Assembly: GCA_014654265.1 (NCBI GenBank)
Contig: JACWDI010000002.1
Coordinates: forward strand, 176,571 to 240,570
Direction of reading: 5' to 3'
Length of the DNA stretch: 64,000 bases
Source of the DNA: Pelagibacterales bacterium SAG-MED11
Lineage (GTDB): Bacteria > Pseudomonadota > Alphaproteobacteria > Pelagibacterales > Pelagibacteraceae
Below are positions 1 through 8,522 of the stretch, piece by piece. The position numbers and the translations under genes were made by a program. The notes under the pieces are model-generated. The model searched no databases. It was not told where the DNA came from and was given only the letters and a program-made list of their open reading frames with translations. Every line of letters begins with the position of its first letter. Positions within the stretch are counted from its first letter, which is position 1.

Positions 1-761
1 AATTTTTTTGTAATTCTAAAATTTTTAAAGTCATTTAATTTTTTCTTTTTATTTACTTTATCATTTAAAGATATCACTTTATCAGAAAATATTACGTCTG
101 CTTTAAACACTGCTTTCTCAGCATTATCAAAAATATTAATTTTTTTATTAAAACTTTTAACCCAATTTAATATTGATTTATTTGGATAATATTTTTTTGG
201 ACAACCGATGCTTAATTGAAAGTTAAATTTTATAGAGGCTGCTATTAAACTATTTAGTACATTATTTGAGTCTCCTACCCAGGCTATATTCATTTTTGAT
301 ATTGGTCTTTTTTTAATTTCCTCTACCGTAAAAATATCGGATAAAACTTGTGTTGGATGAGAAGAAGGACTTAAGCCATTTATTACTGGGATTTTTAGAA
401 ATTTTTTAAAATTTTCTAATTTTTTATCTTTATCTGTTCTTAACATAAAGCCATCACCATAAGTTGATAAAATTTTTGCTGTATCCTCTAGTGTTTCTCC
501 TCCTGAGCCTAAGTGAAGTTCATTGGCTCTCAAAGTTAATGTGCCTCCACCAAGTTGCTTTATTGCTAGATAAAAACTCAGTCTAGTTCGTAAACTTGAT
601 TTTTCAAACATTTGAACAAGTAGCTTACCTTTAAGAGGCGAACCTCTATCTATCTCAAGAGTATTTAGTGAATTTCTTTTTTTTTTTCTTTTCTTAGCAT
701 CTGATAAAATTTTTCTCAGATCTTTTGATGAGATATCTTTAAGATTAATAAAATGTTTCAT
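1..761 (-). CDS. argF: Ornithine carbamoyltransferase, 3' end outside window
   Basis: Transfers the carbamoyl group from carbamoyl phosphate to ornithine to make citrulline in arginine synthesis (cytoplasm). About 253 N-terminal residues are visible, against a usual length near 305; the frame is open to the left edge, so this is window truncation, not decay. The carbamoyl-phosphate loop reads FEKSSLRTRLSF (about residues 52-63) and HPTQVLSD follows. SLRTR replaces the commoner STRTR; this variant also occurs in acetylornithine carbamoyltransferases, so the substrate is the less certain part of the call. Its ATG shares one base with the argD stop (TAATG), so the two are translationally coupled, and argD as neighbour supports ornithine as substrate. 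Confidence 0.88.
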   Translation of the reverse strand, partial: MKHFINLKDISSKDLRKILSDAKKRKKKRNSLNTLEIDRGSPLKGKLLVQMFEKSSLRTRLSFYLAIKQLGGGTLTLRANELHLGSGGETLEDTAKILSTYGDGFMLRTDKDKKLENFKKFLKIPVINGLSPSSHPTQVLSDIFTVEEIKKRPISKMNIAWVGDSNNVLNSLIAASIKFNFQLSIGCPKKYYPNKSILNWVKSFNKKINIFDNAEKAVFKADVIFSDKVISLNDKVNKKKKLNDFKNFRITKK

Positions 762-1927
762 TAGTTATATTTTGAACAAACCATCTTGATTATTTTAACA
801 GCTTTATCAATTTCAGTTTTTTTTACATTTAAAGGAGGCAGAATTCTAACCACATTTTCAGCAGCTTTAATAGTTAACAATTTATTATCCATAAGTTGTT
901 TTATAAATTTTGTTTGGTCTTTATAAAGTTGCAAGCCAATTAAAAAACCTTGACCTCTAACCTCTTTTATAATATTTGGAAATTTTTCTTTAATTTTCAA
1001 TAAATGAATATGGAAGTATTTAGAGTTTGATTTAACTTTATTTAAAAAGCTTTTTTTTGATATAATATCTAAAGCTGCAATTCCTACTTTCATTGCAAGT
1101 GGATTACCTCCAAAAGTTGATCCATGTGTTCCTGCTGTCATACCTGAGGCAACTTTTTTATTCATTAAAACTGCTCCTATTGGAAAACCACCACCAATTC
1201 CTTTTGCAATGGGTACTATGTCTGGCTTCACTTTAGAGCTTTCAAATGCAAAGAAATCTCCTGTTCTACCTATTCCACACTGGACTTCATCTAATATTAA
1301 TAAAATTCTTTTATTGTCGCATAGTTTTCTTAATCCTCTTAAGCACCAATCTGGTATTTTTTTAATTCCGCCTTCTCCCATAATTGTTTCAACCATAATT
1401 GCAGCTGTTTTTTTGGTAATTAGTTTTTTCAATTTTTTATGATCTCCAAAATTAAAATGATCAAAACCCGCAACTTTTGGGCCAAAACCTTCTGTCATTT
1501 TTTTAGAACCACTAGCATGGATTGCAGCTATAGTTCTTCCATGAAATGAATTTTTAATACAAATAATTCTATTTTTATTTGGTTTTCCTGTTGAAAAAAA
1601 ATATCTTCTTGCAACTTTTATAGCAGCCTCAGTAGCTTCTGCGCCACTATTTTGAAACATTATGTAATCTGCAAAAGTTTTTTCCACTAATTTTTTTGCT
1701 AACTCTTCACCTTCAGGTATTACAAATGCATTGGATACATGCCAGAGTTTTTTTGATTGTTGGTTTATAGCTTTAACTAATTGTGGATGAGCATGACCCA
1801 ATGAATTTACAGCAATTCCCTGAACAAAATCTAAATATTTGCCGCCATTTTTAGTATAAAGGAAACTTCCTTTTCCTCTAACAAATGATAACTTTTTTCT
1901 ATTATAATTTTTAGCTAAATAACTCAT
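761..1927 (-). CDS. argD: Acetylornithine aminotransferase
   Basis: PLP-dependent class III aminotransferase that converts N-acetylglutamate semialdehyde to N-acetylornithine; the same family often also serves N-succinyl-diaminopimelate synthesis, which fits dapD and dapE elsewhere in the window. Length (388 aa) is normal. Visible motifs are NSGAEATE near residue 93 (phosphate contacts), LDEVQCGIGRTG near 212 (the Asp that contacts the PLP ring nitrogen) and the Schiff-base lysine in IAKGIGGGFP (about K242). First gene of argD-argF. The start is the first Met, about 175 bases from the divergent gcrA start. Confidence 0.96.
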   Translation of the reverse strand: MSYLAKNYNRKKLSFVRGKGSFLYTKNGGKYLDFVQGIAVNSLGHAHPQLVKAINQQSKKLWHVSNAFVIPEGEELAKKLVEKTFADYIMFQNSGAEATEAAIKVARRYFFSTGKPNKNRIICIKNSFHGRTIAAIHASGSKKMTEGFGPKVAGFDHFNFGDHKKLKKLITKKTAAIMVETIMGEGGIKKIPDWCLRGLRKLCDNKRILLILDEVQCGIGRTGDFFAFESSKVKPDIVPIAKGIGGGFPIGAVLMNKKVASGMTAGTHGSTFGGNPLAMKVGIAALDIISKKSFLNKVKSNSKYFHIHLLKIKEKFPNIIKEVRGQGFLIGLQLYKDQTKFIKQLMDNKLLTIKAAENVVRILPPLNVKKTEIDKAVKIIKMVCSKYN

Positions 1928-2035
1928 TTTTCTGTTCTATGAACTTTTTATAAACTAAAAAATTAAATACAAGTTACGATTGAATAATAAATAGAATTGT
2001 TTTTATTATTTGTGTGCATAACTGACAAAAAATCC

Positions 2036-2065
2036 TTGTTTATTTTTTATATATATCAGTATATT
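2036..2065 (+). promoter_or_regulatory. Candidate promoter of gcrA
   Basis: TTGTTT (2036-2041) and TATATT (2060-2065) are separated by 18 bases, a plausible sigma-70 type pair. Transcription would start near 2072, giving a leader of about 30 bases to the gcrA ATG at 2103. In such AT-rich DNA chance matches are common, so this is tentative. Confidence 0.33.
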
Positions 2066-2102
2066 GTGTTTATTAAATATATTAACACATTATATAGTTA
2101 AA

Positions 2103-2597
2103 ATGAGTTGGACTGAAGAAAAAGTATCTAAATTAAAAAAATTATGGGGAAAAGGGAATACTGCTAGCCAAATAGCTGAGATAATTGGTGGAATAAGTAG
2201 GAATGCAGTAATTGGTAAAGCTCATAGACTTAATTTATCTGCAAAAATAAAAACCAGAACAGCAACTTCAAATGAAAGTTTTGAAAATTCAGTAATTGAC
2301 AAAAATATTAAATTTAAAAAGGGCCGAAGAAGCAAATTTAAATCATTAATAATTGAAAAAGATTTTGAACCAGAAAATCCTAAAACTCTGGAAGAATTAG
2401 ATGAAAATTCTTGTAAATGGCCAATAGGTCATCCTGATGAAAAAAACTTTTATTTTTGTGGACGATCTTCTCTTAAAGATTTTTCTTATTGTAAATTACA
2501 TCTGCTTTATGCGTATCAACCGAAAGGCAAGAAAGAGGATGTAACTGATAAAGAGGAAGTTCCAGAATTTATTGGAAAAAAAATTAAATCAGCTTAG
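2103..2597 (+). CDS. gcrA: GcrA cell-cycle regulator
   Basis: Alphaproteobacterial transcription regulator that works with sigma-70 RNA polymerase; in Caulobacter it acts at methylated GANTC promoters. The N-terminus MSWTEEKVSKLKKLWGKG followed by ASQIAEIIGGISRNAVIGKAH is the family's helix-turn-helix domain. The C-terminal segment has the conserved CKWPIGHP...FCG...YCKLHLLYAYQP pattern. I start it at 2103: an in-frame TTG at 2064 would add 13 residues with no family resemblance, and MSWT is the usual GcrA beginning. The middle (about residues 55-100) is basic and low complexity. No CcrM methylase is in the window, so whether methylation matters here cannot be told. Confidence 0.93.
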   Translation: MSWTEEKVSKLKKLWGKGNTASQIAEIIGGISRNAVIGKAHRLNLSAKIKTRTATSNESFENSVIDKNIKFKKGRRSKFKSLIIEKDFEPENPKTLEELDENSCKWPIGHPDEKNFYFCGRSSLKDFSYCKLHLLYAYQPKGKKEDVTDKEEVPEFIGKKIKSA

Positions 2598-2622
2598 TTT
2601 TTATTCAATTTTTAATATAGAT

Positions 2623-3588
2623 TTAACTACTTTTTTTTTCATTTTTGTTTATTGAGAATTGACCACCTTCTCTCCACATATAACAATATTTTTTGACTTC
2701 TTTTTCAAAAAAACATTTTGCCGGACATCCTATGTCAAAATTAGTTTTATAATTTCCTGATTTTATATTATCATATTTCAAAAGTGTTAATTGATCTTCA
2801 GTGAGTAAAGGTTTGGGGAAAAGTTGAAAAAATTTTGCTGATAATTTAGCTAAAGGAAATGGAAAAGTTACTAAAAGCCTTTTTTTATTAATTAAGAATA
2901 AAAGTTTTTCTAAAATTTGCTTGAATGTAATTGACTCTGGACCGACACACTCAATAATTTGAGAATAAATATTTTGAGTAATAACGTTAAAAATTACATT
3001 AACTAGATCTGAAGAATGTATGGGCATAAACTTTGTTCTTCCTGAGTAGTAAAGAGGAAAAATTGGTAATCTATTAAGTAAAGTCATAAAATTTGTGGTA
3101 AAGTTATCATCTACAGAATAAACTATTGAGGGTCTTAAAATTGTAGACAAAGAAAAATTTTTTAAAATTTCTTTTTCTCCTTCCATTTTGGTTTTTGCAT
3201 ATTTAGAATCAGTTGCTTCATTTATTCCTAGTGCTGATAAATGAATAAAATGTTTTAAATTATATTGCTTACAAAGTTTTGCTAAAATTGATGGAAATAA
3301 AGTGTGTATATTTTTAAACGAATTTCCTCTTTTCTCAAATAATATTCCTATTAAATTTATACAAATATCTGCCTCCTCAAATAATTTTTTGATTTTAGTC
3401 TCATCAAAAATATTTGATTCAATAATATTGATAAATCCTGCATTTCCTTGAGTTTTAATAATGTGCCCTTTTTGATGAATATTTCTAGTAACTACAGTTA
3501 CTCTATAGTTATTTTTGGTTAACTTTCTGATGAGATGTCTTCCTATTTGCCCACTTCCACCAAAAATTAGACAATTTTTTGCTTTCAT
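2623..3588 (-). CDS. NDUFA9-like atypical short-chain dehydrogenase
   Basis: Extended/atypical SDR fold protein of 321 aa, resembling the alphaproteobacterial relatives of the complex I accessory subunit NDUFA9. The N-terminal Rossmann motif is FGGSGQIGRHL (about 9-19), then NLIG near 96 and HLSALG near 117. The usual catalytic YxxxK may be the SKYAKTKMEGE stretch. Such proteins bind NAD(P)H and are thought to act in respiratory complex I assembly or quinone chemistry; no direct function can be read here. It is divergent from rnd with only 17 bases between start codons, so at least one promoter must lie inside a neighbouring coding region. Confidence 0.8.
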   Translation of the reverse strand: MKAKNCLIFGGSGQIGRHLIRKLTKNNYRVTVVTRNIHQKGHIIKTQGNAGFINIIESNIFDETKIKKLFEEADICINLIGILFEKRGNSFKNIHTLFPSILAKLCKQYNLKHFIHLSALGINEATDSKYAKTKMEGEKEILKNFSLSTILRPSIVYSVDDNFTTNFMTLLNRLPIFPLYYSGRTKFMPIHSSDLVNVIFNVITQNIYSQIIECVGPESITFKQILEKLLFLINKKRLLVTFPFPLAKLSAKFFQLFPKPLLTEDQLTLLKYDNIKSGNYKTNFDIGCPAKCFFEKEVKKYCYMWREGGQFSINKNEKKSS

Positions 3589-3605
3589 ATATATATGACT
3601 GAATA

Positions 3606-4217
3606 ATGAGTATTGATATTAAGCTTCACAAAAATGACTTACCAGATGATTTAGATTTAGGCAATGTAATAGCTGTTGATGGAGAGTTCATGGGTCTAAA
3701 TGTCAGACGTGATCCTTTATGTTTAATCCAACTTTCTTCAGGAAATTCTGACGCTCATATCGTACAGCTTGATAGATCAAAATATGAAGCTCCAAATTTA
3801 TCGAAAATATTAAATAATAGTAATATTATAAAAATTTTTCATTATGGAAGAGCTGATATTGCACACATAAAGTATTATCTTAAAACTGAAACAAATAATA
3901 TTTTTGACACTAAAATTGCATCTAAACTAGCAAGATCATATTCAGATAGTCATTCATTAAAAACACTTATCAAAGAATTTGTAAATGTAGATATAAGTAA
4001 ACAATTTCAAAGTTCAGATTTTGGTGGAGATTTAACACCTGCACAAATGAAATATTGTGCTAATGATGTTATTTATCTTCACAAAATACATAATGAATTA
4101 AATAATATTTTAATTAGAGAAAAAAGGATTGATTTATATAAAGATTGTCTTAAGTTTTTAAAAACAAGAGTTGAACTTGATTTAGCTTTTTTTAAAGATG
4201 ATATCTGGTCTCATTAA
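3606..4217 (+). CDS. rnd: Ribonuclease D, minimal 3'-5' exonuclease
   Basis: DEDD-family 3'-5' exoribonuclease involved in tRNA 3' processing. Motif I VDGEFMG (DxE, about residues 25-30), the FHYGRADIAHI segment (motif II Asp) and YCANDVIYLH (motif III, Tyr and Asp) are all visible. At 203 aa it holds only the nuclease domain; the HRDC domains of long RNase D such as the E. coli enzyme are absent, as is common in short alphaproteobacterial forms. It abuts kdsD with no gap (stop at 4217, ATG at 4218), so the two are probably co-transcribed. Confidence 0.9.
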   Translation: MSIDIKLHKNDLPDDLDLGNVIAVDGEFMGLNVRRDPLCLIQLSSGNSDAHIVQLDRSKYEAPNLSKILNNSNIIKIFHYGRADIAHIKYYLKTETNNIFDTKIASKLARSYSDSHSLKTLIKEFVNVDISKQFQSSDFGGDLTPAQMKYCANDVIYLHKIHNELNNILIREKRIDLYKDCLKFLKTRVELDLAFFKDDIWSH

Positions 4218-5186
4218 ATGAAAAAAAAAAATTTTATTAAAATTGGTAAAGCTGTAATTAATCTAGAGATTAAAGCATTAAACAAATTAAAAAATAGTTT
4301 TAATAATTCATTTAATTTAGCAGTTGAAAGTATTGTTAAGTGCCAATCTAAAGTTATCCTGTGTGGAGTTGGAAAAAGTGGACTAATTGCAAATAAGATA
4401 GCAGCAACATTTTCATCAGTTGGAACGCCCTCATTTTATCTATCAGCTAGCGACTCTTCTCATGGAGATTTAGGTAGCATTTCAAAAAAGGATATTCTAA
4501 TTCTAGTTAGTAATTCAGGAGAAACTAATGAATTAAAAAATATTATACAATATGTTAATAGAAATAAAATTTTATTAATAGGAATTGTTTCAAAAAAAGA
4601 TTCTGTGCTTTACAGATCCTCAGATATAAAATTGTTAATACCAAAAGTTACTGAGGCAGGTAGTATAATTCCAACTGCTAGTACAACATCTCAACTTGCC
4701 TTAGGTGATGCGTTGGCAATTGCTACAATGAGAAAAAAAAAATTCAATAATAAAGATTTCAAAAAAATTCACCCCGCTGGAAGTTTAGCAGCACAATTAA
4801 AAACTGTAGAAGATATAATGCTTAAGAATGAAGCAATTCCCTTTGTTGATGAAAATTTGAAAATGAAAGATGCATTAAAAGTTTTAAATTTAAAAAAACT
4901 AGGTTTTATTCTTATAAGGGATAAAAAAAAGTTAACAAGAGGGATAATTACTGATGGAGAATTAAGAAGATTTTCTCAAAAAAAACAGAATTTACACAAT
5001 TTGTTTGTTAAACAAATTATGACTAAAAACCCAATAGGAATAGACAAGAATGAATTAGCAGCTAAAGCTCTTTCTGTAATGAATAATGAGAAAATTACTT
5101 CTTTGTGTGTGTTTAATAAAAAAAACAAATCCAAAACAATAGGAGTACTACATATTCACAATATTTTGCAGTCAAATATATCTTAA
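4218..5186 (+). CDS. kdsD: D-arabinose-5-phosphate isomerase
   Basis: Isomerises ribulose 5-phosphate to arabinose 5-phosphate, the first committed step to Kdo for LPS inner core. An N-terminal SIS domain (about 35-185; GVGKSGLIANK, SSHGDLG, SNSGET, and a C-terminal PTASTTSQLALGDALA) is followed by two CBS domains (about 200-322). The 322-aa length is typical of KdsD/KpsF. Sitting directly before lptC and lptB, it belongs to an LPS synthesis and export operon. Confidence 0.95.
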   Translation: MKKKNFIKIGKAVINLEIKALNKLKNSFNNSFNLAVESIVKCQSKVILCGVGKSGLIANKIAATFSSVGTPSFYLSASDSSHGDLGSISKKDILILVSNSGETNELKNIIQYVNRNKILLIGIVSKKDSVLYRSSDIKLLIPKVTEAGSIIPTASTTSQLALGDALAIATMRKKKFNNKDFKKIHPAGSLAAQLKTVEDIMLKNEAIPFVDENLKMKDALKVLNLKKLGFILIRDKKKLTRGIITDGELRRFSQKKQNLHNLFVKQIMTKNPIGIDKNELAAKALSVMNNEKITSLCVFNKKNKSKTIGVLHIHNILQSNIS

Positions 5187-5780
5187 ATGGAAAGAGGGTT
5201 TTTTTTAAGAGTAACTTTTATAATTACTATTTTAATTCTTTTATTAATAATTATTTTTAATTTAAATCAAAATAATAAAGTGTCAGTAGAAGAAAAAAAA
5301 GAAGTTATTCAAGAAGAAGTAGAAAACTCTAATTATATAAAAGATGTTGAATATAAGTCTAAAGACTCTAGTGATAATTTATATATTTTGAAGGCATCTG
5401 AGGGAATTATCGATCAAAGTAATAGTAAAATTATTTATTTAACCTCAATTAAAGCAGTAATAGAATTAAATGATTATAATTCAATAGATATATCCTCTAA
5501 CTTTGGTAAATATAATATTGACACTTTTGATACTATTTTTTCAAAAAATGTAATAATTAAATATCTAGATAATATAATTATAGGAGAATATCTAGAATTG
5601 TCATTAAATAAGAATTTAATGACAATTTCTCGAAATGTGGTTTTTAAAAACAATAAAAGTTCTCTAAAAGCAGATGTAATTGAGGTAGATATTAGAACAA
5701 AAGATATTAAGATTTCTATGTATGAGGAAAATAAAAAAATAAATATTAAATCTTTAAATAAAAAAAATGGCAGTAATTAA
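5187..5780 (+). CDS. lptC: LPS export periplasmic anchor protein LptC
   Basis: Inner-membrane-anchored bitopic protein that passes LPS from LptB2FG toward LptA. One N-terminal membrane helix (about residues 6-25, almost pure Ile/Leu/Phe) precedes a periplasmic beta-rich region of OstA/LptC type. The typical D-x(n)-G-x-Y and GEYLELSLNKN strands are at about 105-150. It starts at the base after kdsD and overlaps lptB by 14 bases. No lptA lies between lptC and lptB, where most Proteobacteria have one. Sequence conservation of this family is low, so the call leans on topology and neighbours. Confidence 0.82.
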   Translation: MERGFFLRVTFIITILILLLIIIFNLNQNNKVSVEEKKEVIQEEVENSNYIKDVEYKSKDSSDNLYILKASEGIIDQSNSKIIYLTSIKAVIELNDYNSIDISSNFGKYNIDTFDTIFSKNVIIKYLDNIIIGEYLELSLNKNLMTISRNVVFKNNKSSLKADVIEVDIRTKDIKISMYEENKKINIKSLNKKNGSN

Positions 5781-6543
5781 AAAATTTAGAATTAAATCTT
5801 TTAAAAAAATTAAATCTATAATCGAATTCCAGAATGTATCCCTCACATATGGAAATAGGTTAATTTTGGATAATATAAGTTTTAAAATAAATGAAGGTCA
5901 AATTTTTGGTATGCTTGGTCCAAATGGTGTGGGTAAGTCAACTATTTTTAATCTTATAACAGGACTGATCAGCCCTAAACATGGAAAAATCAAAATAAAT
6001 GGTGAAGATGTATCGCAATATCCTATTTATTTAAGAACTAGAAAATTTAAGGTTGGATATGTGCCTCAATATGGCGGCTATTTTAATGATTTAACTCTTC
6101 AAGACAATCTTAAAGCTATAAGCGAAATTGTAATACAGAATAAGAACTTAAGACAAGAAAGAATTGATTACTTGCTTTCAAAATTTGAACTAGAAAATGT
6201 TAAAAATATCAAAGCTAAATTTTTATCAGGAGGTCAAAAAAAAAAGTTAGTTATTTCACTGTCTCTATTGAGTAATCCTAAAGTACTTCTTTTAGATGAA
6301 TGTTTTGCAGCTTTAGATGTATTAACAATTAAAATGTTGCAAGAAATAATTGTTAATCTTCAACAAGAGAGTCGAATAACTATTTGTATCTGCGATCATC
6401 AGGCAAGAGACCTTTTGGCTTGCGTTGATGTTGCTATGATTTTAAGTAATTGTAAAGTAATTGCTCAAGATACTCCATCAAATCTTGTCAAAGATATAAA
6501 TGCTAAAAATGCTTATTTTGGTAATAGTTTTAAATTTAATTAA
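5767..6543 (+). CDS. lptB: LPS export ABC transporter ATPase LptB
   Basis: ATPase that powers LPS extraction from the inner membrane with LptF and LptG. Walker A GPNGVGKST (51-59), signature LSGGQKKK, Walker B VLLLDECFAALDV and switch histidine CDHQARDLL are all present. The C-terminal NAYFGNSFKFN tail resembles the LptB-specific end. The signature helix usually reads LSGGERRR, and the residue after the catalytic Glu is usually Pro, here Cys. A basic N-terminal extension of about 18 residues precedes the domain. It begins inside lptC. Confidence 0.92.
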   Translation: MAVIKKFRIKSFKKIKSIIEFQNVSLTYGNRLILDNISFKINEGQIFGMLGPNGVGKSTIFNLITGLISPKHGKIKINGEDVSQYPIYLRTRKFKVGYVPQYGGYFNDLTLQDNLKAISEIVIQNKNLRQERIDYLLSKFELENVKNIKAKFLSGGQKKKLVISLSLLSNPKVLLLDECFAALDVLTIKMLQEIIVNLQQESRITICICDHQARDLLACVDVAMILSNCKVIAQDTPSNLVKDINAKNAYFGNSFKFN

Positions 6544-6549
6544 TTATTA

Positions 6550-7869
6550 ATGCCAAATAAGATAATTTTTAACAAAAAAATAAATAACTTTAACAAAAGG
6601 ATTGCAATTCCTGGTGATAAAAGCTTAAGCATCAGATGGGTATTGATCTCTTCTCTATCTAAAGGAGTTTCAAAAGCCCAAAATTTACTTTTTTCTGAAG
6701 ATGTTCTGGCTGCTATAGAGGCTGTAAGAAAATTTGGAATAAAAGTTATCGTTAATAATAAGATGTGCAAAATTTATGGTAAAGGAATTGATGGATATAG
6801 ATATAAAAAAAACCTTACTGTTAATGCAAAAAACTCTGGAACGCTTGGTAGATTAATTCTCGGAATTTTAATAGACACACCAATACCTATTAAAATGATA
6901 GGTGATAAAAGCTTATCAAAAAGAGATTTTAAAAGAATAGCTGATCCACTAAGTGGTTTTGGAGCAACTTTTAGACTTAATAAAAACTATGGATTACCCT
7001 TAACCATTAAAGGATCAAAAAAATTAAAACCAATTAAATATTATGAAAAAAAAGGATCTGCCCAATGCAAAAGTAGTATTATGTTTGGAGGAATAAAAAC
7101 AAATGGCAAAACGATTATAAAAGCAAAAAAATCAAGAAATCATACAGAACTTTTTTTTAAACATTTAAATTTGCCCATAAAAATAAAGCAAACAAAAAAT
7201 TTTGATTTAATTGAGATAAATAAAGTAAAAAAAATTAATCCAATTAATTATAAGATTCCATCTGATATAAGTTCGAGTGCTTTTTTTATCGCTCTTGCTG
7301 TATTAAGTGAAAATTCCAAATTATTAATAAAAAATGTTAATATTAATCCATCTAGGTCTGGGATACTAATTATTTTAAAAAAAATGGGAGTTAATATCTT
7401 CTTTTCAAAAAAAAAAATTTATAAAGGGGAAGTAGTAGCTGACATTTTTATTAAAAGTCCAAAAAAATTGAGATCTATCAATTGTCCCTCAAAATTAAAT
7501 AGTGCAGCTATTGATGAATTTTTAATTATTTTTTTAATAGCAGCAAAAGCAAAAGGTATCTCAATTTTTAAGAATTTAGAGGAACTTAATAAAAAAGAAA
7601 GTCCAAGATTGAAATGGGGTTCAAATATCTTAAGAATGATGGGTATAAAAACTATTACGACCAAAAATTCAATTAAAATATTTGGAAACCCAAAGCTAAA
7701 AATTAATAAAAAAATTGAAATAAAGAACTATTTAAAAGATCACAGAGTTTTCATGACAAGTGCTATTGCTGCTTTATCTTTTGGAGGGGAGTGGCATATA
7801 CATGATAAAGATTCTATAAAAACTTCTTTCCCCTCATTTTTAGAAATTATCAAAATGTTCACAAAATGA
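6550..7869 (+). CDS. aroA: 3-phosphoshikimate 1-carboxyvinyltransferase (EPSP synthase)
   Basis: Joins PEP and shikimate 3-phosphate to form EPSP in the chorismate pathway. Motifs are PGDKSLSIRW (about 20-29; Lys, Ser and Arg substrate contacts kept), NSGTLGRLI (about 94-102), SLSKRDFKRI, GSAQCKSS (about 174-181) and DEFLIIFLIAAKAKG with the catalytic Asp. Length (439 aa) is normal. It overlaps cmk by four bases (ATGA). aroK and aroB lie at 40104-41709. Confidence 0.94.
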   Translation: MPNKIIFNKKINNFNKRIAIPGDKSLSIRWVLISSLSKGVSKAQNLLFSEDVLAAIEAVRKFGIKVIVNNKMCKIYGKGIDGYRYKKNLTVNAKNSGTLGRLILGILIDTPIPIKMIGDKSLSKRDFKRIADPLSGFGATFRLNKNYGLPLTIKGSKKLKPIKYYEKKGSAQCKSSIMFGGIKTNGKTIIKAKKSRNHTELFFKHLNLPIKIKQTKNFDLIEINKVKKINPINYKIPSDISSSAFFIALAVLSENSKLLIKNVNINPSRSGILIILKKMGVNIFFSKKKIYKGEVVADIFIKSPKKLRSINCPSKLNSAAIDEFLIIFLIAAKAKGISIFKNLEELNKKESPRLKWGSNILRMMGIKTITTKNSIKIFGNPKLKINKKIEIKNYLKDHRVFMTSAIAALSFGGEWHIHDKDSIKTSFPSFLEIIKMFTK

Positions 7870-8522
7870 AATACAGAAATAATATATTAAAAATCGCAGT
7901 TGACTCTCCAGCAGCGGCTGGTGCTGGTACTTTATGTAAAACAATATCAGAATATTATAATCTTTTATATTTAGATACAGGAAAAATTTATAGAATGCTA
8001 GCTTATCTAAAGATAAACAACCAAAAAAAATATAATAAAAATTTTATAAAAAATGAAATCAAAAATTTAAATTTAAATAAACTTAAAAGCAAAAAGCTCT
8101 TAACTGATGAAATTGGAAATGAAGCTTCTTTAATTGCAAAAGATAAAAATATTAGAAAATTAGTCCACTCATTTCAATTAAAATGTGCATATAATCCACC
8201 AAAAAAATTTGATGGTTCTTGTTTAGATGGTAGGGATATTACTTATAAAATTGTCCCAGATGCAAATTTAAAATTTTTTATAACAGCAAATATTAAAACT
8301 AGGGCTTTAAGAAGATATAATGAGCTAAAGGGCCTTAATAAAAGAATTAATTATAAAGAAGTAGTAAAAAACATTAAAAAACGTGATAAAAGTGACTATA
8401 ATCGTAAAATTTCCCCACTAAAGAAAACTAAAGATTCTATATTGATTAACACGTCAAATTTATCTAAAAGAGCGTGTTTTTTAAAAATAAAAAAAATTAT
8501 AGATAGAAAAATTAAACATTAA
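7866..8522 (+). CDS. cmk: Cytidylate kinase with altered P-loop
   Basis: By family, phosphorylates CMP and dCMP with ATP. The position between aroA and rpsA is the standard one. Ligand motifs outside the P-loop are recognisable: YLDTGKIYR (about 36-44), LDGRDIT (about 119-125) with PDANLKFFITA, and DKSDYNRKISPLKKTKDSILINTS near the end. The nucleotide-binding loop, normally DGPAxSGKGT, reads DSPAAAGAGT (13-22): the first Gly is Ser and the invariant Lys is Ala20. The bases are unambiguous (GGT GCT GGT ACT). The reading frame is intact over the full 218 aa, so it is not an obvious pseudogene. Start overlaps aroA by 4 bases. Confidence 0.88.
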   Translation: MKYRNNILKIAVDSPAAAGAGTLCKTISEYYNLLYLDTGKIYRMLAYLKINNQKKYNKNFIKNEIKNLNLNKLKSKKLLTDEIGNEASLIAKDKNIRKLVHSFQLKCAYNPPKKFDGSCLDGRDITYKIVPDANLKFFITANIKTRALRRYNELKGLNKRINYKEVVKNIKKRDKSDYNRKISPLKKTKDSILINTSNLSKRACFLKIKKIIDRKIKH

